DNA from: Yoonia sp. | Lineage (GTDB): Bacteria > Pseudomonadota > Alphaproteobacteria > Rhodobacterales > Rhodobacteraceae | DNA length: 6,822 bases | NCBI GenBank assembly: GCA_028822885.1 | Contig: JAPKCP010000179.1 | Coordinates: forward strand, 1 to 6,822 | Direction of reading: 5' to 3' | Shown: in pieces, positions 1 to 6,497 of the stretch | How positions within the stretch are numbered: position 1 is the first letter of the stretch | Layout of the letters: each line of letters opens with the position of its first letter | The notes under the pieces: generated by a model | Told to the model about the DNA's origin: nothing | Databases searched by the model: none | What the model saw: the letters and a program-made list of their open reading frames with translations, nothing else | Program-made: the position numbers and the translations under genes

Positions 1-138
1 GGTGAAGCCGCATATGTGCTTCCCGATTGGAGCTTGGGCCCGATTGACATTTTTGCAGTCTGGCCCTCAAACGCGCCAAAAGATGGTCTGGTTAGGTTGT
101 TTATCGGCGAGCTTAGCAAAGACAAGTTTGGGGAATAG
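1..138 (+). CDS. LysR-type transcriptional regulator, C-terminal end (partial)
   Basis: Frame 1 is open from the first base to a TAG at 136-138, giving 45 residues. The segment contains VLPDWSLGPIDIFAVWP followed by a GLVRLFIGEL helix. This closely resembles the end of the effector-binding domain of LysR-family regulators, where a conserved 'vLpdw...p..vyavyP' strand is followed by a final helix. The DNA-binding domain and most of the effector domain lie outside the window, so the target and ligand cannot be told. It is convergent with the PAS/AAA+ regulator at 326-2185 and separated from it by 187 bp. It is not obviously part of the cyanate operon, although cyanate regulators in enterobacteria (CynR) are LysR proteins. 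The family call rests on recognition of the tail only. Confidence 0.75.
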   Translation, partial: GEAAYVLPDWSLGPIDIFAVWPSNAPKDGLVRLFIGELSKDKFGE

Positions 139-152
139 GGACTAACAAAGCA

Positions 153-202
153 GCGATTGGCGGAACGTGATAACGCGCTAATTTGCAATCGTTTATCCTT
201 TT
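153..202 (+). terminator. possible terminator after the LysR gene
   Basis: CGATTG (154-159) pairs with CAATCG (186-191), with a G-T wobble outside. A smaller GCG/CGC pairing is possible in the loop, and a U-rich tract TTTATCCTTTT follows (192-202). The loop is long (26 nt), so the structure is weak. It lies 15 bp after the LysR stop codon, which is where a terminator is expected. Confidence 0.3.
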
Positions 203-210
203 CAGTCTTG

Positions 211-239
211 ATGCATGGGTGCAAATTCGTGCATTTTTT
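211..239 (+). terminator. weak hairpin followed by a T-run
   Basis: ATGCA (211-215) pairs with TGCAT (230-234) around a 14-nt loop, and six T residues follow immediately (234-239). The stem is short and AT-rich, so this may be a second, weak termination signal for the LysR transcript or chance. The spacer 139-325 shows no other structure or convincing ORF. Confidence 0.25.
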
Positions 240-325
240 ATGACAAAATGCGTGTCAACTGTGCTTCAAAATTCAGTATTGCAAACATGGGGCTGGGTTG
301 ACCGATCAGGACAAACTTATGAAAG

Positions 326-2185
326 TTAGTTGGTTTCCAAACCCGCCCATTCGTCTTCTGAAACAGACAGCGCTTTAATCCTAGAATACACTGTGGTTGG
401 TGCGAGCTCCAACAAATTTGCAGCCCCACTTGGTCCAGAGACTTTTCCATGAGATCGTCGCAGGCAGTGGATTAAATTTTCACGTTCGAGCCTTCTTAAG
501 TCTGTGCCAGTCAGGATTATCCGTGCCATGGTGTGCATTTTTGCGGGCGTTGAGTGAAATGCAAACCGCAACTTTCCGCCTTGCGCCAAGATTGCCGCAC
601 GTTCGATGACGTTTTCCAATTCTCGCACATTGCCTGGCCAATCATACGACAGAAGGGCTTCAATATTAGCCTTTGATAGCTGCGTTGGTGGCAAGCGTAA
701 CCTGCTCAAAGTTCTATCTAAGAAGTGTTTTGCCAAAAATGGAACGTCCTCTGGGCGATCTTTTAGGGCATCGCACTGGATTAAAAAAACGTTCAGCTCA
801 AAGAACAAGTCCTGTCGAAATCGCCCTGCTTGCACCTCAGATGCAAGGTCACGCGATGTTGTGGATACAATCGTTAAGTTCACTGGGGTGTCTATCGTGT
901 CGCCAGTTCGCCTAAATTTCTTATCTTGCAGAACGGTCATTAGTTTGGCTTGGAATACTTTGGGCAAGTCTGACACTTCGTCCAAATGTAATGTGCCATT
1001 GTTGGCGAGTGCCAGCTTTCCCGCCGTGTCGCGTGTTGCACCACGAAATGCACCACGACGATATCCAAACACCTCAGCTTCGAGGTCATGCAGGGAGATG
1101 TCGGAACAATTGACCCGCACCAAAGGCCGCTTGCGCCGCGCACTGGCTTCGTGAATGGCGCTGACGGCAAGGCTTTTGCCTGTACCGGTCGACCCAGAGA
1201 TTAAAATATTGGTCTTTGTATCGGCGACCAGATCGATTTGAGCGTTTAGATTGCGCACAGCAGCTGATTGCCCAACGATCCCCGCATGCGACTGCACATT
1301 GCGGATTTCGGTGAGAAGGTAATCGTTCTCCTGTTCTAACTGAACGCGCAAATTTTCGACCTCTGCAAGCGCACTGCGCAATTTCTTTTCGTTGTCCTTG
1401 CGCTCGGTCACGTCGCGGAAGATTACAACCGCACCTGCCAGTACACCGTGGTCATAAATCGGTGTGGATATGTATTCCACTAGGATCGGTTTGCCGTCCT
1501 TGCGCCAAAAAGCGTCATCTTCAACGCGTACGGTTTTGTCGCGTCGGAATGATTTGTAGATTGGGCATTTGTGAGCAGGGAAATGATCGCCGTTTAAATG
1601 ATGGTGGTGAATGATCGAATGCAGTTCGCGTCCGATCAGGTCTTCTGCGTTCCAGCCCAGCATTTCTTGGGCGGCACGGTTAACGAACGTGGCTTTGCCT
1701 TCTGCGTTGATCCCATAAATACCCTCGCCAGCCGCTTCTAAGATCAACTGGTTTTGGGATTCCATTTCGCGGAAGAAACCGTAAATAGTCTGCCATTGCA
1801 TCAGGCCAGCACGTTGATGCGTGTCTTGATCAGCAAGATGTTTGCGGCGGTCTTGGGCATCAAGGTCTAGAAAGCTGAGAATGACTTGGTCATTCCCAAC
1901 ATGCGCACCATGAATCTGCAATCGTAGCGGTTTGTCGTCAGCACTTATGAACGTGAGCGTCGTGTCGATGTAGCGCCCAAAGTGGATGACGGCCTCTAGA
2001 AAAACTGCCATTTCAGTGGGGGGAGACGTCAGAAATTTGTCAACCTCGAACCCAGTAGGTTCCGTTTTGAAAAGCCCTGCGGTATCTGGGTTGTATGCAA
2101 CAACACGTCCAGAACGCGCATCCAGAACCACTGTAGGCAAGGGGAGGTGTGCAATCGCGCATGAATGATCGGAATCGTGTATCAT
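326..2185 (-). CDS. cynF: PAS-PAS-AAA+-Fis regulator of the sigma-54 activator class, CynF-like
   Basis: This is a 619-residue cytoplasmic regulator, divergent from the cyanate operon it probably controls. An N-terminal PAS-like segment (about 10-105) precedes a clear PAS domain with its C-terminal cap (about 145-263, ending FRDVTERK). A coiled-coil linker (264-296) leads to the AAA+ domain (about 302-535). Walker A is GSTGTGKS (331-338), Walker B is TLHLDE (398-403) and the domain closes with YDWPGNVRELENVIERA (514-530). A Fis-type helix-turn-helix lies at about 576-607 (GPSGAANLLELAPTTVYSRI), as in FhlA/NorR-type proteins. Hallmarks are altered: GAFTGA reads GAFRGA (378-383), Glu463 replaces a conserved Arg, and sensor I is TTS rather than TTN/ATN. 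It may therefore not use sigma-54. The start is well bounded, because an in-frame TAG lies ten codons upstream with no ATG, GTG or TTG between. No good ribosome-binding site is visible. The name follows cynF of Pseudomonas pseudoalcaligenes (from memory) and rests mainly on context. Confidence 0.85.
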   Translation of the reverse strand: MIHDSDHSCAIAHLPLPTVVLDARSGRVVAYNPDTAGLFKTEPTGFEVDKFLTSPPTEMAVFLEAVIHFGRYIDTTLTFISADDKPLRLQIHGAHVGNDQVILSFLDLDAQDRRKHLADQDTHQRAGLMQWQTIYGFFREMESQNQLILEAAGEGIYGINAEGKATFVNRAAQEMLGWNAEDLIGRELHSIIHHHHLNGDHFPAHKCPIYKSFRRDKTVRVEDDAFWRKDGKPILVEYISTPIYDHGVLAGAVVIFRDVTERKDNEKKLRSALAEVENLRVQLEQENDYLLTEIRNVQSHAGIVGQSAAVRNLNAQIDLVADTKTNILISGSTGTGKSLAVSAIHEASARRKRPLVRVNCSDISLHDLEAEVFGYRRGAFRGATRDTAGKLALANNGTLHLDEVSDLPKVFQAKLMTVLQDKKFRRTGDTIDTPVNLTIVSTTSRDLASEVQAGRFRQDLFFELNVFLIQCDALKDRPEDVPFLAKHFLDRTLSRLRLPPTQLSKANIEALLSYDWPGNVRELENVIERAAILAQGGKLRFAFHSTPAKMHTMARIILTGTDLRRLERENLIHCLRRSHGKVSGPSGAANLLELAPTTVYSRIKALSVSEDEWAGLETN

Positions 2186-2221
2186 GGGATCAATGTGATG
2201 AGCATGTCGCGGCTAAGAGCA

Positions 2222-2254
2222 ATTACGATATCCCGTAAATTACGAAATTCCGTA
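2222..2254. promoter_or_regulatory. tandem palindromic operator-like repeats
   Basis: ATTACGATATCCCGTA (2222-2237) and ATTACGAAATTCCGTA (2239-2254) are direct repeats identical at 14 of 16 positions, with a 17-bp pitch. Each is itself an inverted repeat (TTACG-N6-CGTAA in the first, TACG-N6-CGTA in the second). They lie between the divergent regulator and the cyn operon, about 40-70 bp upstream of the regulator start and 125-155 bp upstream of cynA. Paired dyads are typical of sites for dimeric Fis-type regulators, so the divergent regulator is the likely binder. That assignment is inference. Confidence 0.55.
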
Positions 2255-2278
2255 CCATGTGCTAATTATTTAGTCATT

Positions 2279-2300
2279 AAATTCAATAATTTATGAATTT
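2279..2300. promoter_or_regulatory. AT-rich inverted repeat in the cyn leader or promoter
   Basis: AAATTCA (2279-2285) and TGAATTT (2294-2300) form a perfect 7-bp dyad around an 8-bp spacer. AATAAT at 2285-2290 resembles a -10 box in five of six positions, although no good -35 sits at the right distance. The dyad could be a second operator overlapping the operon promoter. AT-rich dyads also arise by chance. Confidence 0.3.
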
Positions 2301-2367
2301 TACGCACTCTCGAAAGCCCCTTCAGATGGCTATTGACGCATGTCATCTTGATCTCAAATCTGAACAT

Positions 2368-2372
2368 GGGGA
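2368..2372 (+). promoter_or_regulatory. ribosome-binding site of cynA
   Basis: GGGGA lies 5 nt upstream of the ATG at 2378. It would fall inside the reading frame if translation began at the in-frame ATG 2366 or TTG 2333. It therefore favours 2378 as the cynA start. Confidence 0.6.
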
Positions 2373-2377
2373 CTATT

Positions 2378-3751
2378 ATGACAGTGAAAAGCTTAGGAAA
2401 TCCATTCTCGAAAGACACCGACTTACGGCATGGACAAAGCTGCCCTTGCGATACGTGTAAGGGCGGGCGGCAATCCGCAACACCGCACATGTCGAGCGAG
2501 GAAATGTTGGAACAGGCCGTCGAAAGTGCAATCGTACGGTCCATCTTTGGTCATAGCGATATTGGACGCCGCTCCTTTATGGGGATGGTTGGTGGCACGA
2601 CGGCTGCCGCGGCACTGGCCGCTGTCTTTCCAATGAACGAAGCGAAGGCTGCGATCCTTGACAACCTAGGCACACCCGAGAAAACTGATTTGAACATCGG
2701 CTTTGTGCCGATCACCTGCGCTACACCGATCATCATGGCTGAGCCGCTGGGTTTCTATTCGCGCTACGGTTTGAATGCGAAGGTCATCAAAACAGCTGGT
2801 TGGGCTGTGGCACGCGATAAGTCATTGTCTGGTGAATATGACGCCAGCCACATGCTATCACCAATGCCTTTGGCGATGACGATGGGTGCGGGATCAATTG
2901 CAGAACCCTACATAATGCCTGCGATTGAGAACATTAACGGACAAGCCATCGTTTTGGCAAATCAACACATGGACAAGCGTGACCCCAAGCAGTGGAAGGG
3001 TTTTGTCTTTGGGGTTCCATTTGAATATTCGATGCATAACTTTCTGCTGCGTTACTATGTGGCTGAATTTGGTCTGGACCCAGACGTCGACATTCAAATC
3101 CGCGTTGTACCGCCGCCTGAGATGGTCGCGAACCTGCGGGCTGGTAATCTTGATGGTTATCTGTCGCCCGATCCGTTCAACCAGCGGGCCGTTTACGAAG
3201 GCATTGGCTTTATCCACATCCTGACCAAGGAAATCTGGGACGGTCATCCTTGCTGTGCCTTTGCCGCACCTTTGTCGTTTGCGACCGAATTGCCAAATAC
3301 GTACGGCGCGTTGCTCAAGTCGATCATAGACGCGACGCAATATGCATCGAATCCTGAAAATCGCAAAGAAATCGCAACGGTCATTGCACCCACGAACTAT
3401 CTTAATCAACCGGTCACAGTGATTGAGCAAGTGCTTACGGGAACCTATGCGGATGGTTTGGGCGAGGTAAAGCGCGTACCAGACCGGATCGATTTTGACC
3501 CGTTCCCGTGGCAGTCAATGGGTGTGTGGATCCTGACTCAGATGAAGCGCTGGGGTTATATCGAGGGCGAAGTGGACTACAAAGGTATCGCAGAACAGGT
3601 CTATCTGGCCTCTGATGCGCGCAAGGTCATGGAAGACCTTGGGTACGAGGCCCCTGCGGAGAACTACAAATCGCACATGATTATGGGCAAGACCTTTGAT
3701 TATGCTGAGCCAGAAGCCTACATCGACAGCTTTGCGATTAAAGCTGACTGA
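2378..3751 (+). CDS. cynA: cyanate (nitrate/nitrite-family) ABC transporter substrate-binding protein, Tat-exported
   Basis: This is a 457-residue periplasmic binding protein of the NrtA/CmpA family that would deliver the substrate anion to the CynB permease. An N-terminal stretch of about 60 residues carries a Cys cluster, CPCDTC (22-27). It is followed by a twin-arginine signal, GRRSFMGMVGG (63-73), a hydrophobic Ala-rich core and a likely cleavage site near AKA (89-91). The mature domain opens with DLNIGFVPITCATPIIMAEP (104-122 region) and contains PPPEMVANLRAGNLDGYLSP (245-264), both characteristic of the NrtA/CmpA group. Cyanate as substrate is inferred from the downstream cyanase; family members also carry nitrate, nitrite or bicarbonate. 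The start at 2378 is chosen for the GGGGA site; a TTG at 2333 would add 15 residues of non-family sequence. The stop overlaps the permease start by one base (TGATG), suggesting coupled translation. Confidence 0.88.
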   Translation: MTVKSLGNPFSKDTDLRHGQSCPCDTCKGGRQSATPHMSSEEMLEQAVESAIVRSIFGHSDIGRRSFMGMVGGTTAAAALAAVFPMNEAKAAILDNLGTPEKTDLNIGFVPITCATPIIMAEPLGFYSRYGLNAKVIKTAGWAVARDKSLSGEYDASHMLSPMPLAMTMGAGSIAEPYIMPAIENINGQAIVLANQHMDKRDPKQWKGFVFGVPFEYSMHNFLLRYYVAEFGLDPDVDIQIRVVPPPEMVANLRAGNLDGYLSPDPFNQRAVYEGIGFIHILTKEIWDGHPCCAFAAPLSFATELPNTYGALLKSIIDATQYASNPENRKEIATVIAPTNYLNQPVTVIEQVLTGTYADGLGEVKRVPDRIDFDPFPWQSMGVWILTQMKRWGYIEGEVDYKGIAEQVYLASDARKVMEDLGYEAPAENYKSHMIMGKTFDYAEPEAYIDSFAIKAD

Positions 3752-4584
3752 TGGGAACGCTGTCAGAAAATAAGAAAGCTGCGCTGCTTTCGGTCTTGTT
3801 GCTCTTTTTTGGCCTCTTTGTGTGGGAAATGTCTATTCCCGCACAAAAGACCGTCGAAGCACTGACCGAATACGAGCGGCTAACCGGTACGGGCCAGCCA
3901 AAGGCTGGCGTGCCACCGCCCAGTAAAGTCCTCATAAAAGCGTGGGAACAATTGTCAGACCCGTTTTATGATGCTGGGCCGAATGACAAAGGCATTGGCA
4001 TTCAGATTGGCTATTCGCTCTACCGTGTTTTGGTGGGGTACTTTCTGGCAGCGCTCGTCGCGATCCCGCTTGGGTTCCTGATTGGCATGTCACGCGTTGC
4101 CCACAAGGCGCTGAACCCGTTTATCCAAGTGCTGCGCCCGATCTCTCCGCTTGCTTGGATGCCGCTCGCGTTGTTCATCATTCAAGACAGTGAGGCATCC
4201 GCGATCTTTGTGATTTTCATCTGCTCGATCTGGCCGATGTTGATAAACACCGCCTTTGGTGTGGCTGGCGTGCGTGAAGACTGGGTGAATGTGGCACGTA
4301 CCCATGAACTTGGTCCAATCAAGACGGCCTTCACTGTGATCCTGCCCGCAGCTGCACCGACTATTGTGACAGGTATGCGCATTTCCATTGGGATCGCATG
4401 GTTGGTTATTGTGGCCGCTGAAATGCTCGTTGGTGGCACTGGCATCGGTTACTACGTCTGGAACGAGTGGAATAACCTCGACCTGACCTCCGTTATCTTT
4501 TCAATTCTCATGATCGGCGTTGTCGGCATGTTGTTGGACGCGGCCCTTGGCCTGCTGCAGCGACGTGTCGCCTATGTTGAGTAA
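3751..4584 (+). CDS. cynB: ABC transporter permease, NrtB/CmpB/TauC type
   Basis: This 277-residue inner-membrane protein forms the translocation channel of the importer. A first membrane helix (about 10-27) is followed by a periplasmic segment of about 60 residues, then a BPD_transp_1 core with helices near 92-113, 133-145, 148-168, 212-228 and 247-267. The cytoplasmic coupling loop (EAA loop) is at about 180-199, reading NVARTHELG then ending in ILP. It is the degenerate form seen in nitrate/taurine-type permeases, without a literal EAA. The start codon overlaps the cynA stop, and no independent ribosome-binding site is obvious, so translation probably couples to cynA. The ATPase follows 9 bp after the stop. 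Substrate is inferred from the neighbouring cyanase; sequence alone gives only the nitrate/sulfonate/bicarbonate importer family. Confidence 0.88.
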   Translation: MGTLSENKKAALLSVLLLFFGLFVWEMSIPAQKTVEALTEYERLTGTGQPKAGVPPPSKVLIKAWEQLSDPFYDAGPNDKGIGIQIGYSLYRVLVGYFLAALVAIPLGFLIGMSRVAHKALNPFIQVLRPISPLAWMPLALFIIQDSEASAIFVIFICSIWPMLINTAFGVAGVREDWVNVARTHELGPIKTAFTVILPAAAPTIVTGMRISIGIAWLVIVAAEMLVGGTGIGYYVWNEWNNLDLTSVIFSILMIGVVGMLLDAALGLLQRRVAYVE

Positions 4585-4593
4585 GGCAATCAC

Positions 4594-5490
4594 ATGACAT
4601 CTCCATTCTTGAGCATCGAAAAGCTCACCCAACGATACCCTGATGGGAAAGGCGGTGAATTCACCGTCTTTGAGAACGCTAGCTTTGGAATTGAGAAGGG
4701 TGAATTCGTTTGCATCCTAGGCCATTCCGGTTGCGGCAAGTCCACGATCATGAACATCCTTGCGGGATTGGATGCACCGACCAGTGGCGTGGTGAAAATG
4801 GATGGTTATGCGCTGTCTGGCCCCAGCCTTGATCGTGGGGTGGTGTTTCAGAACTATTCTCTTCTCCCATGGCTTACCACGCTCAAGAATGTGACATTTG
4901 GCGTGGCTGCGAGGTTTCCTGCGTGGACCAAACAACAAGTGACGGACCATTCCATCGCGTTTTTGGAAAAGGTAGGCCTGACAGGGGACGCGCTTCACCG
5001 CAAACCCAGCCAGTTATCGGGTGGCATGCGCCAGCGGGTGTCTATTGCAAGGGCCTTTGCAAATGAACCCAAATTGCTACTGTTGGATGAGCCTTTTGGC
5101 GCGTTGGATGCGCTGACCCGCGGGACTATTCAAGACGAGCTGATCAAAGTTTGGAGCGGCACAGACCAGACTGTGTTCATGATCACCCACGATATTGATG
5201 AGGCAATTCTGTTGGCTGACCGCATATTGCTGATGACAACCGGCCCGCTGGCACGTGTGGCGCAAAGTGTTGAAATCACGATACCAAGGCAGCGCAATCG
5301 CACTCAAATCGTCGAACATCCAAATTACTACGCTATTCGCAACCATTTGGTGCAATTTTTGGGTGACCGATCCGTGCGGCTTGCAGGCCAAGCGTCAAGC
5401 GACGAAACGCACCGACCTGTAACGGTCCGCATCGATAAAACTGAAGATACGGCACAGAGCGAACCCCTGCTGCGTGCGATTCCAACATGA
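4594..5490 (+). CDS. cynD: ABC transporter ATP-binding protein, NrtD/TauB type
   Basis: This 298-residue ATPase powers the cyanate importer from the cytoplasmic face. All nucleotide-binding motifs are intact: Walker A GHSGCGKST (43-51), Q-loop VFQNYSLLPWLT (84-95), signature LSGGMRQR (141-148), Walker B LLLLDEPFGALDA (161-173) and the switch His in THDIDEA (198-204). The post-H segment (about 205-255) matches the usual tail of nitrate/sulfonate/bicarbonate importer ATPases. A further 40 residues (about 258-298) are polar and look disordered. It carries no fused substrate-binding domain, unlike NrtC. The stop overlaps the start of the next gene by ATGA, tying the DUF1348 protein to the transporter transcript. 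Confidence 0.9.
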   Translation: MTSPFLSIEKLTQRYPDGKGGEFTVFENASFGIEKGEFVCILGHSGCGKSTIMNILAGLDAPTSGVVKMDGYALSGPSLDRGVVFQNYSLLPWLTTLKNVTFGVAARFPAWTKQQVTDHSIAFLEKVGLTGDALHRKPSQLSGGMRQRVSIARAFANEPKLLLLDEPFGALDALTRGTIQDELIKVWSGTDQTVFMITHDIDEAILLADRILLMTTGPLARVAQSVEITIPRQRNRTQIVEHPNYYAIRNHLVQFLGDRSVRLAGQASSDETHRPVTVRIDKTEDTAQSEPLLRAIPT

Positions 5491-5966
5491 CGGTCGCGGT
5501 GCCGCGTTTTCCCATTCCACCGTTCAGCTATGACGAAGCAGTGCTTAAGGTCCGTATGGCAGAAAACGCGTGGAACGGACGCGACCCGGCAAAGGTCGCG
5601 TTGGCCTATACCCCTGACACCAAATGGCGCAACCGATCTGAATTCCTGAGTGGCCGCGCTGAGGTCGAGGCCTTTCTGACCCGAAAATGGTCCGTTGAAA
5701 GTGGCTACCGTCTGATCAAGGAAATCTGGACCCATAGTGACACGCGGATCGCGGTGCGGTTCTGCTATGAATACCACGATGATGCCGGCCAATGGTATCG
5801 CGCGCATGGCAACGAAAACTGGGCGTTTGACGCAGACGGTTACATGGCAGAGCGCCATGCTTCAATCAACGATGTCCCCATCGCCGATAGTGAACGGCTG
5901 TTTCACTGGCCGACCCCAGGCTCGCGCCCTGACGGCCACCCGGGCCTGACTGAACTTGGCCTATAG
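5487..5966 (+). CDS. DUF1348 family protein (NTF2/SnoaL-like fold), function unknown
   Basis: This 159-residue soluble protein has no signal peptide or membrane segment. I recognise the DUF1348 (nuclear transport factor 2-like) family from several stretches: KVRMAENAWNGRDP (21-34), ALAYTPDTKWRNRSEF (38-53), FLTRKW (63-68), AVRFCYEYHDDAGQWYRAHG (89-108), NENWAF (109-114), ASINDVPI (125-132) and the ending HPGLTELGL. Length is about normal for the family. NTF2-like cone folds often hold a small-molecule pocket, and the many conserved Trp, Tyr, Arg, His and Asp residues suit an enzyme or binding protein, but no reaction is known to me. The ATGA overlap with cynD and its place just before cyanase make a role in cyanate use, such as handling a by-product or related compound, a reasonable guess and nothing more. 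Confidence 0.85.
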   Translation: MTVAVPRFPIPPFSYDEAVLKVRMAENAWNGRDPAKVALAYTPDTKWRNRSEFLSGRAEVEAFLTRKWSVESGYRLIKEIWTHSDTRIAVRFCYEYHDDAGQWYRAHGNENWAFDADGYMAERHASINDVPIADSERLFHWPTPGSRPDGHPGLTELGL

Positions 5967-6016
5967 CTGTTCAAGCTCTCCCATTTAGAAATTAATAAGT
6001 AAGAAAGACCCACAAA

Positions 6017-6469
6017 ATGAACGATATGATGACCAAAGAAGACGTCACAGCAATGATCTTATCAGCCAAGAAAACGGCTGGCATGACGTGGGAAGATATT
6101 GCCGATAAAATTGGGATGTCACCTGTGTGGACCCACTCTGCTGCGATGGGCATGAACGCGTTTCCAGCTGAAAAGGCGGCTTTGATGGTCACGACGATGG
6201 GTCTGCCGCAAGAAGCGACTAGCGTCTTGGCCGAAAGCCCAACGAAAATTTGGGAACAGGCTGTGCCAACTGATCCCTGCATCTATCGCTTCTATGAAAT
6301 CGTGGGTGTCTATGGCCCAACGCTCAAGGCGCTAATACAAGAGAAATTTGGTGACGGGATCATGTCTGCCATCGATTTTAATATGTCCGTCACACGCGAA
6401 GAAAACCCAAAGGGTGACCGGGTCAAAGTTGAAATGTCTGGTAAGTATTTGGGCTACAATAGCTGGTAA
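6017..6469 (+). CDS. cynS: cyanate hydratase (cyanase, EC 4.2.1.104)
   Basis: Cyanase catalyses bicarbonate-dependent decomposition of cyanate to ammonia and CO2 (via carbamate) in the cytoplasm. The 150-residue length fits the family (Escherichia coli enzyme 156). An N-terminal helical HTH-like domain spans about 1-80. The C-terminal catalytic domain begins near VPTDPCIYRFYE (83-94) and continues with LKALIQEKFGDGIMSAIDF (103-121). The three catalytic residues are present: Arg91, Glu94 and Ser117 match Arg96, Glu99 and Ser122 of the E. coli enzyme with a constant offset of five. The protein is known to form a decamer. Translation probably starts at ATG 6017, after a weak purine stretch AAGAAAGA (6001-6008). 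The 50-bp gap after the DUF1348 gene has no clear terminator or promoter, so cynS is likely co-transcribed. Confidence 0.96.
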   Translation: MNDMMTKEDVTAMILSAKKTAGMTWEDIADKIGMSPVWTHSAAMGMNAFPAEKAALMVTTMGLPQEATSVLAESPTKIWEQAVPTDPCIYRFYEIVGVYGPTLKALIQEKFGDGIMSAIDFNMSVTREENPKGDRVKVEMSGKYLGYNSW

Positions 6470-6497
6470 GCCATGACCGCGTTGCGGTGAACAATAG

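Noticed and set aside
606..1154. 182-codon plus-strand ORF
   Set aside because: It lies wholly antisense to the AAA+ domain of the regulator, whose motifs are unmistakable. The plus-strand product is basic, Ser/Arg-rich and resembles no family.
2333..2361. TTGACG ... AAATCT as a sigma-70 promoter for cynA
   Set aside because: The -10 is poor and transcription would start on top of the ribosome-binding site, leaving almost no leader.
2333..2377. TTG 2333 or ATG 2366 as the cynA start
   Set aside because: The GGGGA at 2368-2372 is properly spaced only for ATG 2378, and the extra residues add nothing family-like.
2266..2544. 92-codon minus-strand ORF covering the intergenic region
   Set aside because: It runs through the cynA leader and N-terminus, has no family resemblance, and would overlap the repeat and promoter region.
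2894..3430. 178-codon minus-strand ORF
   Set aside because: It is antisense to the substrate-binding protein gene and shows no recognisable domain.
3751..5490. Taurine or bicarbonate transporter instead of a cyanate one
   Set aside because: The families overlap in sequence, but the same operon ends in cyanase with all catalytic residues. No taurine dioxygenase or carboxysome genes are present.
5328..5858. 176-codon minus-strand ORF
   Set aside because: It spans the antisense of two coupled genes (ATPase end and DUF1348), both of which have clear family matches.
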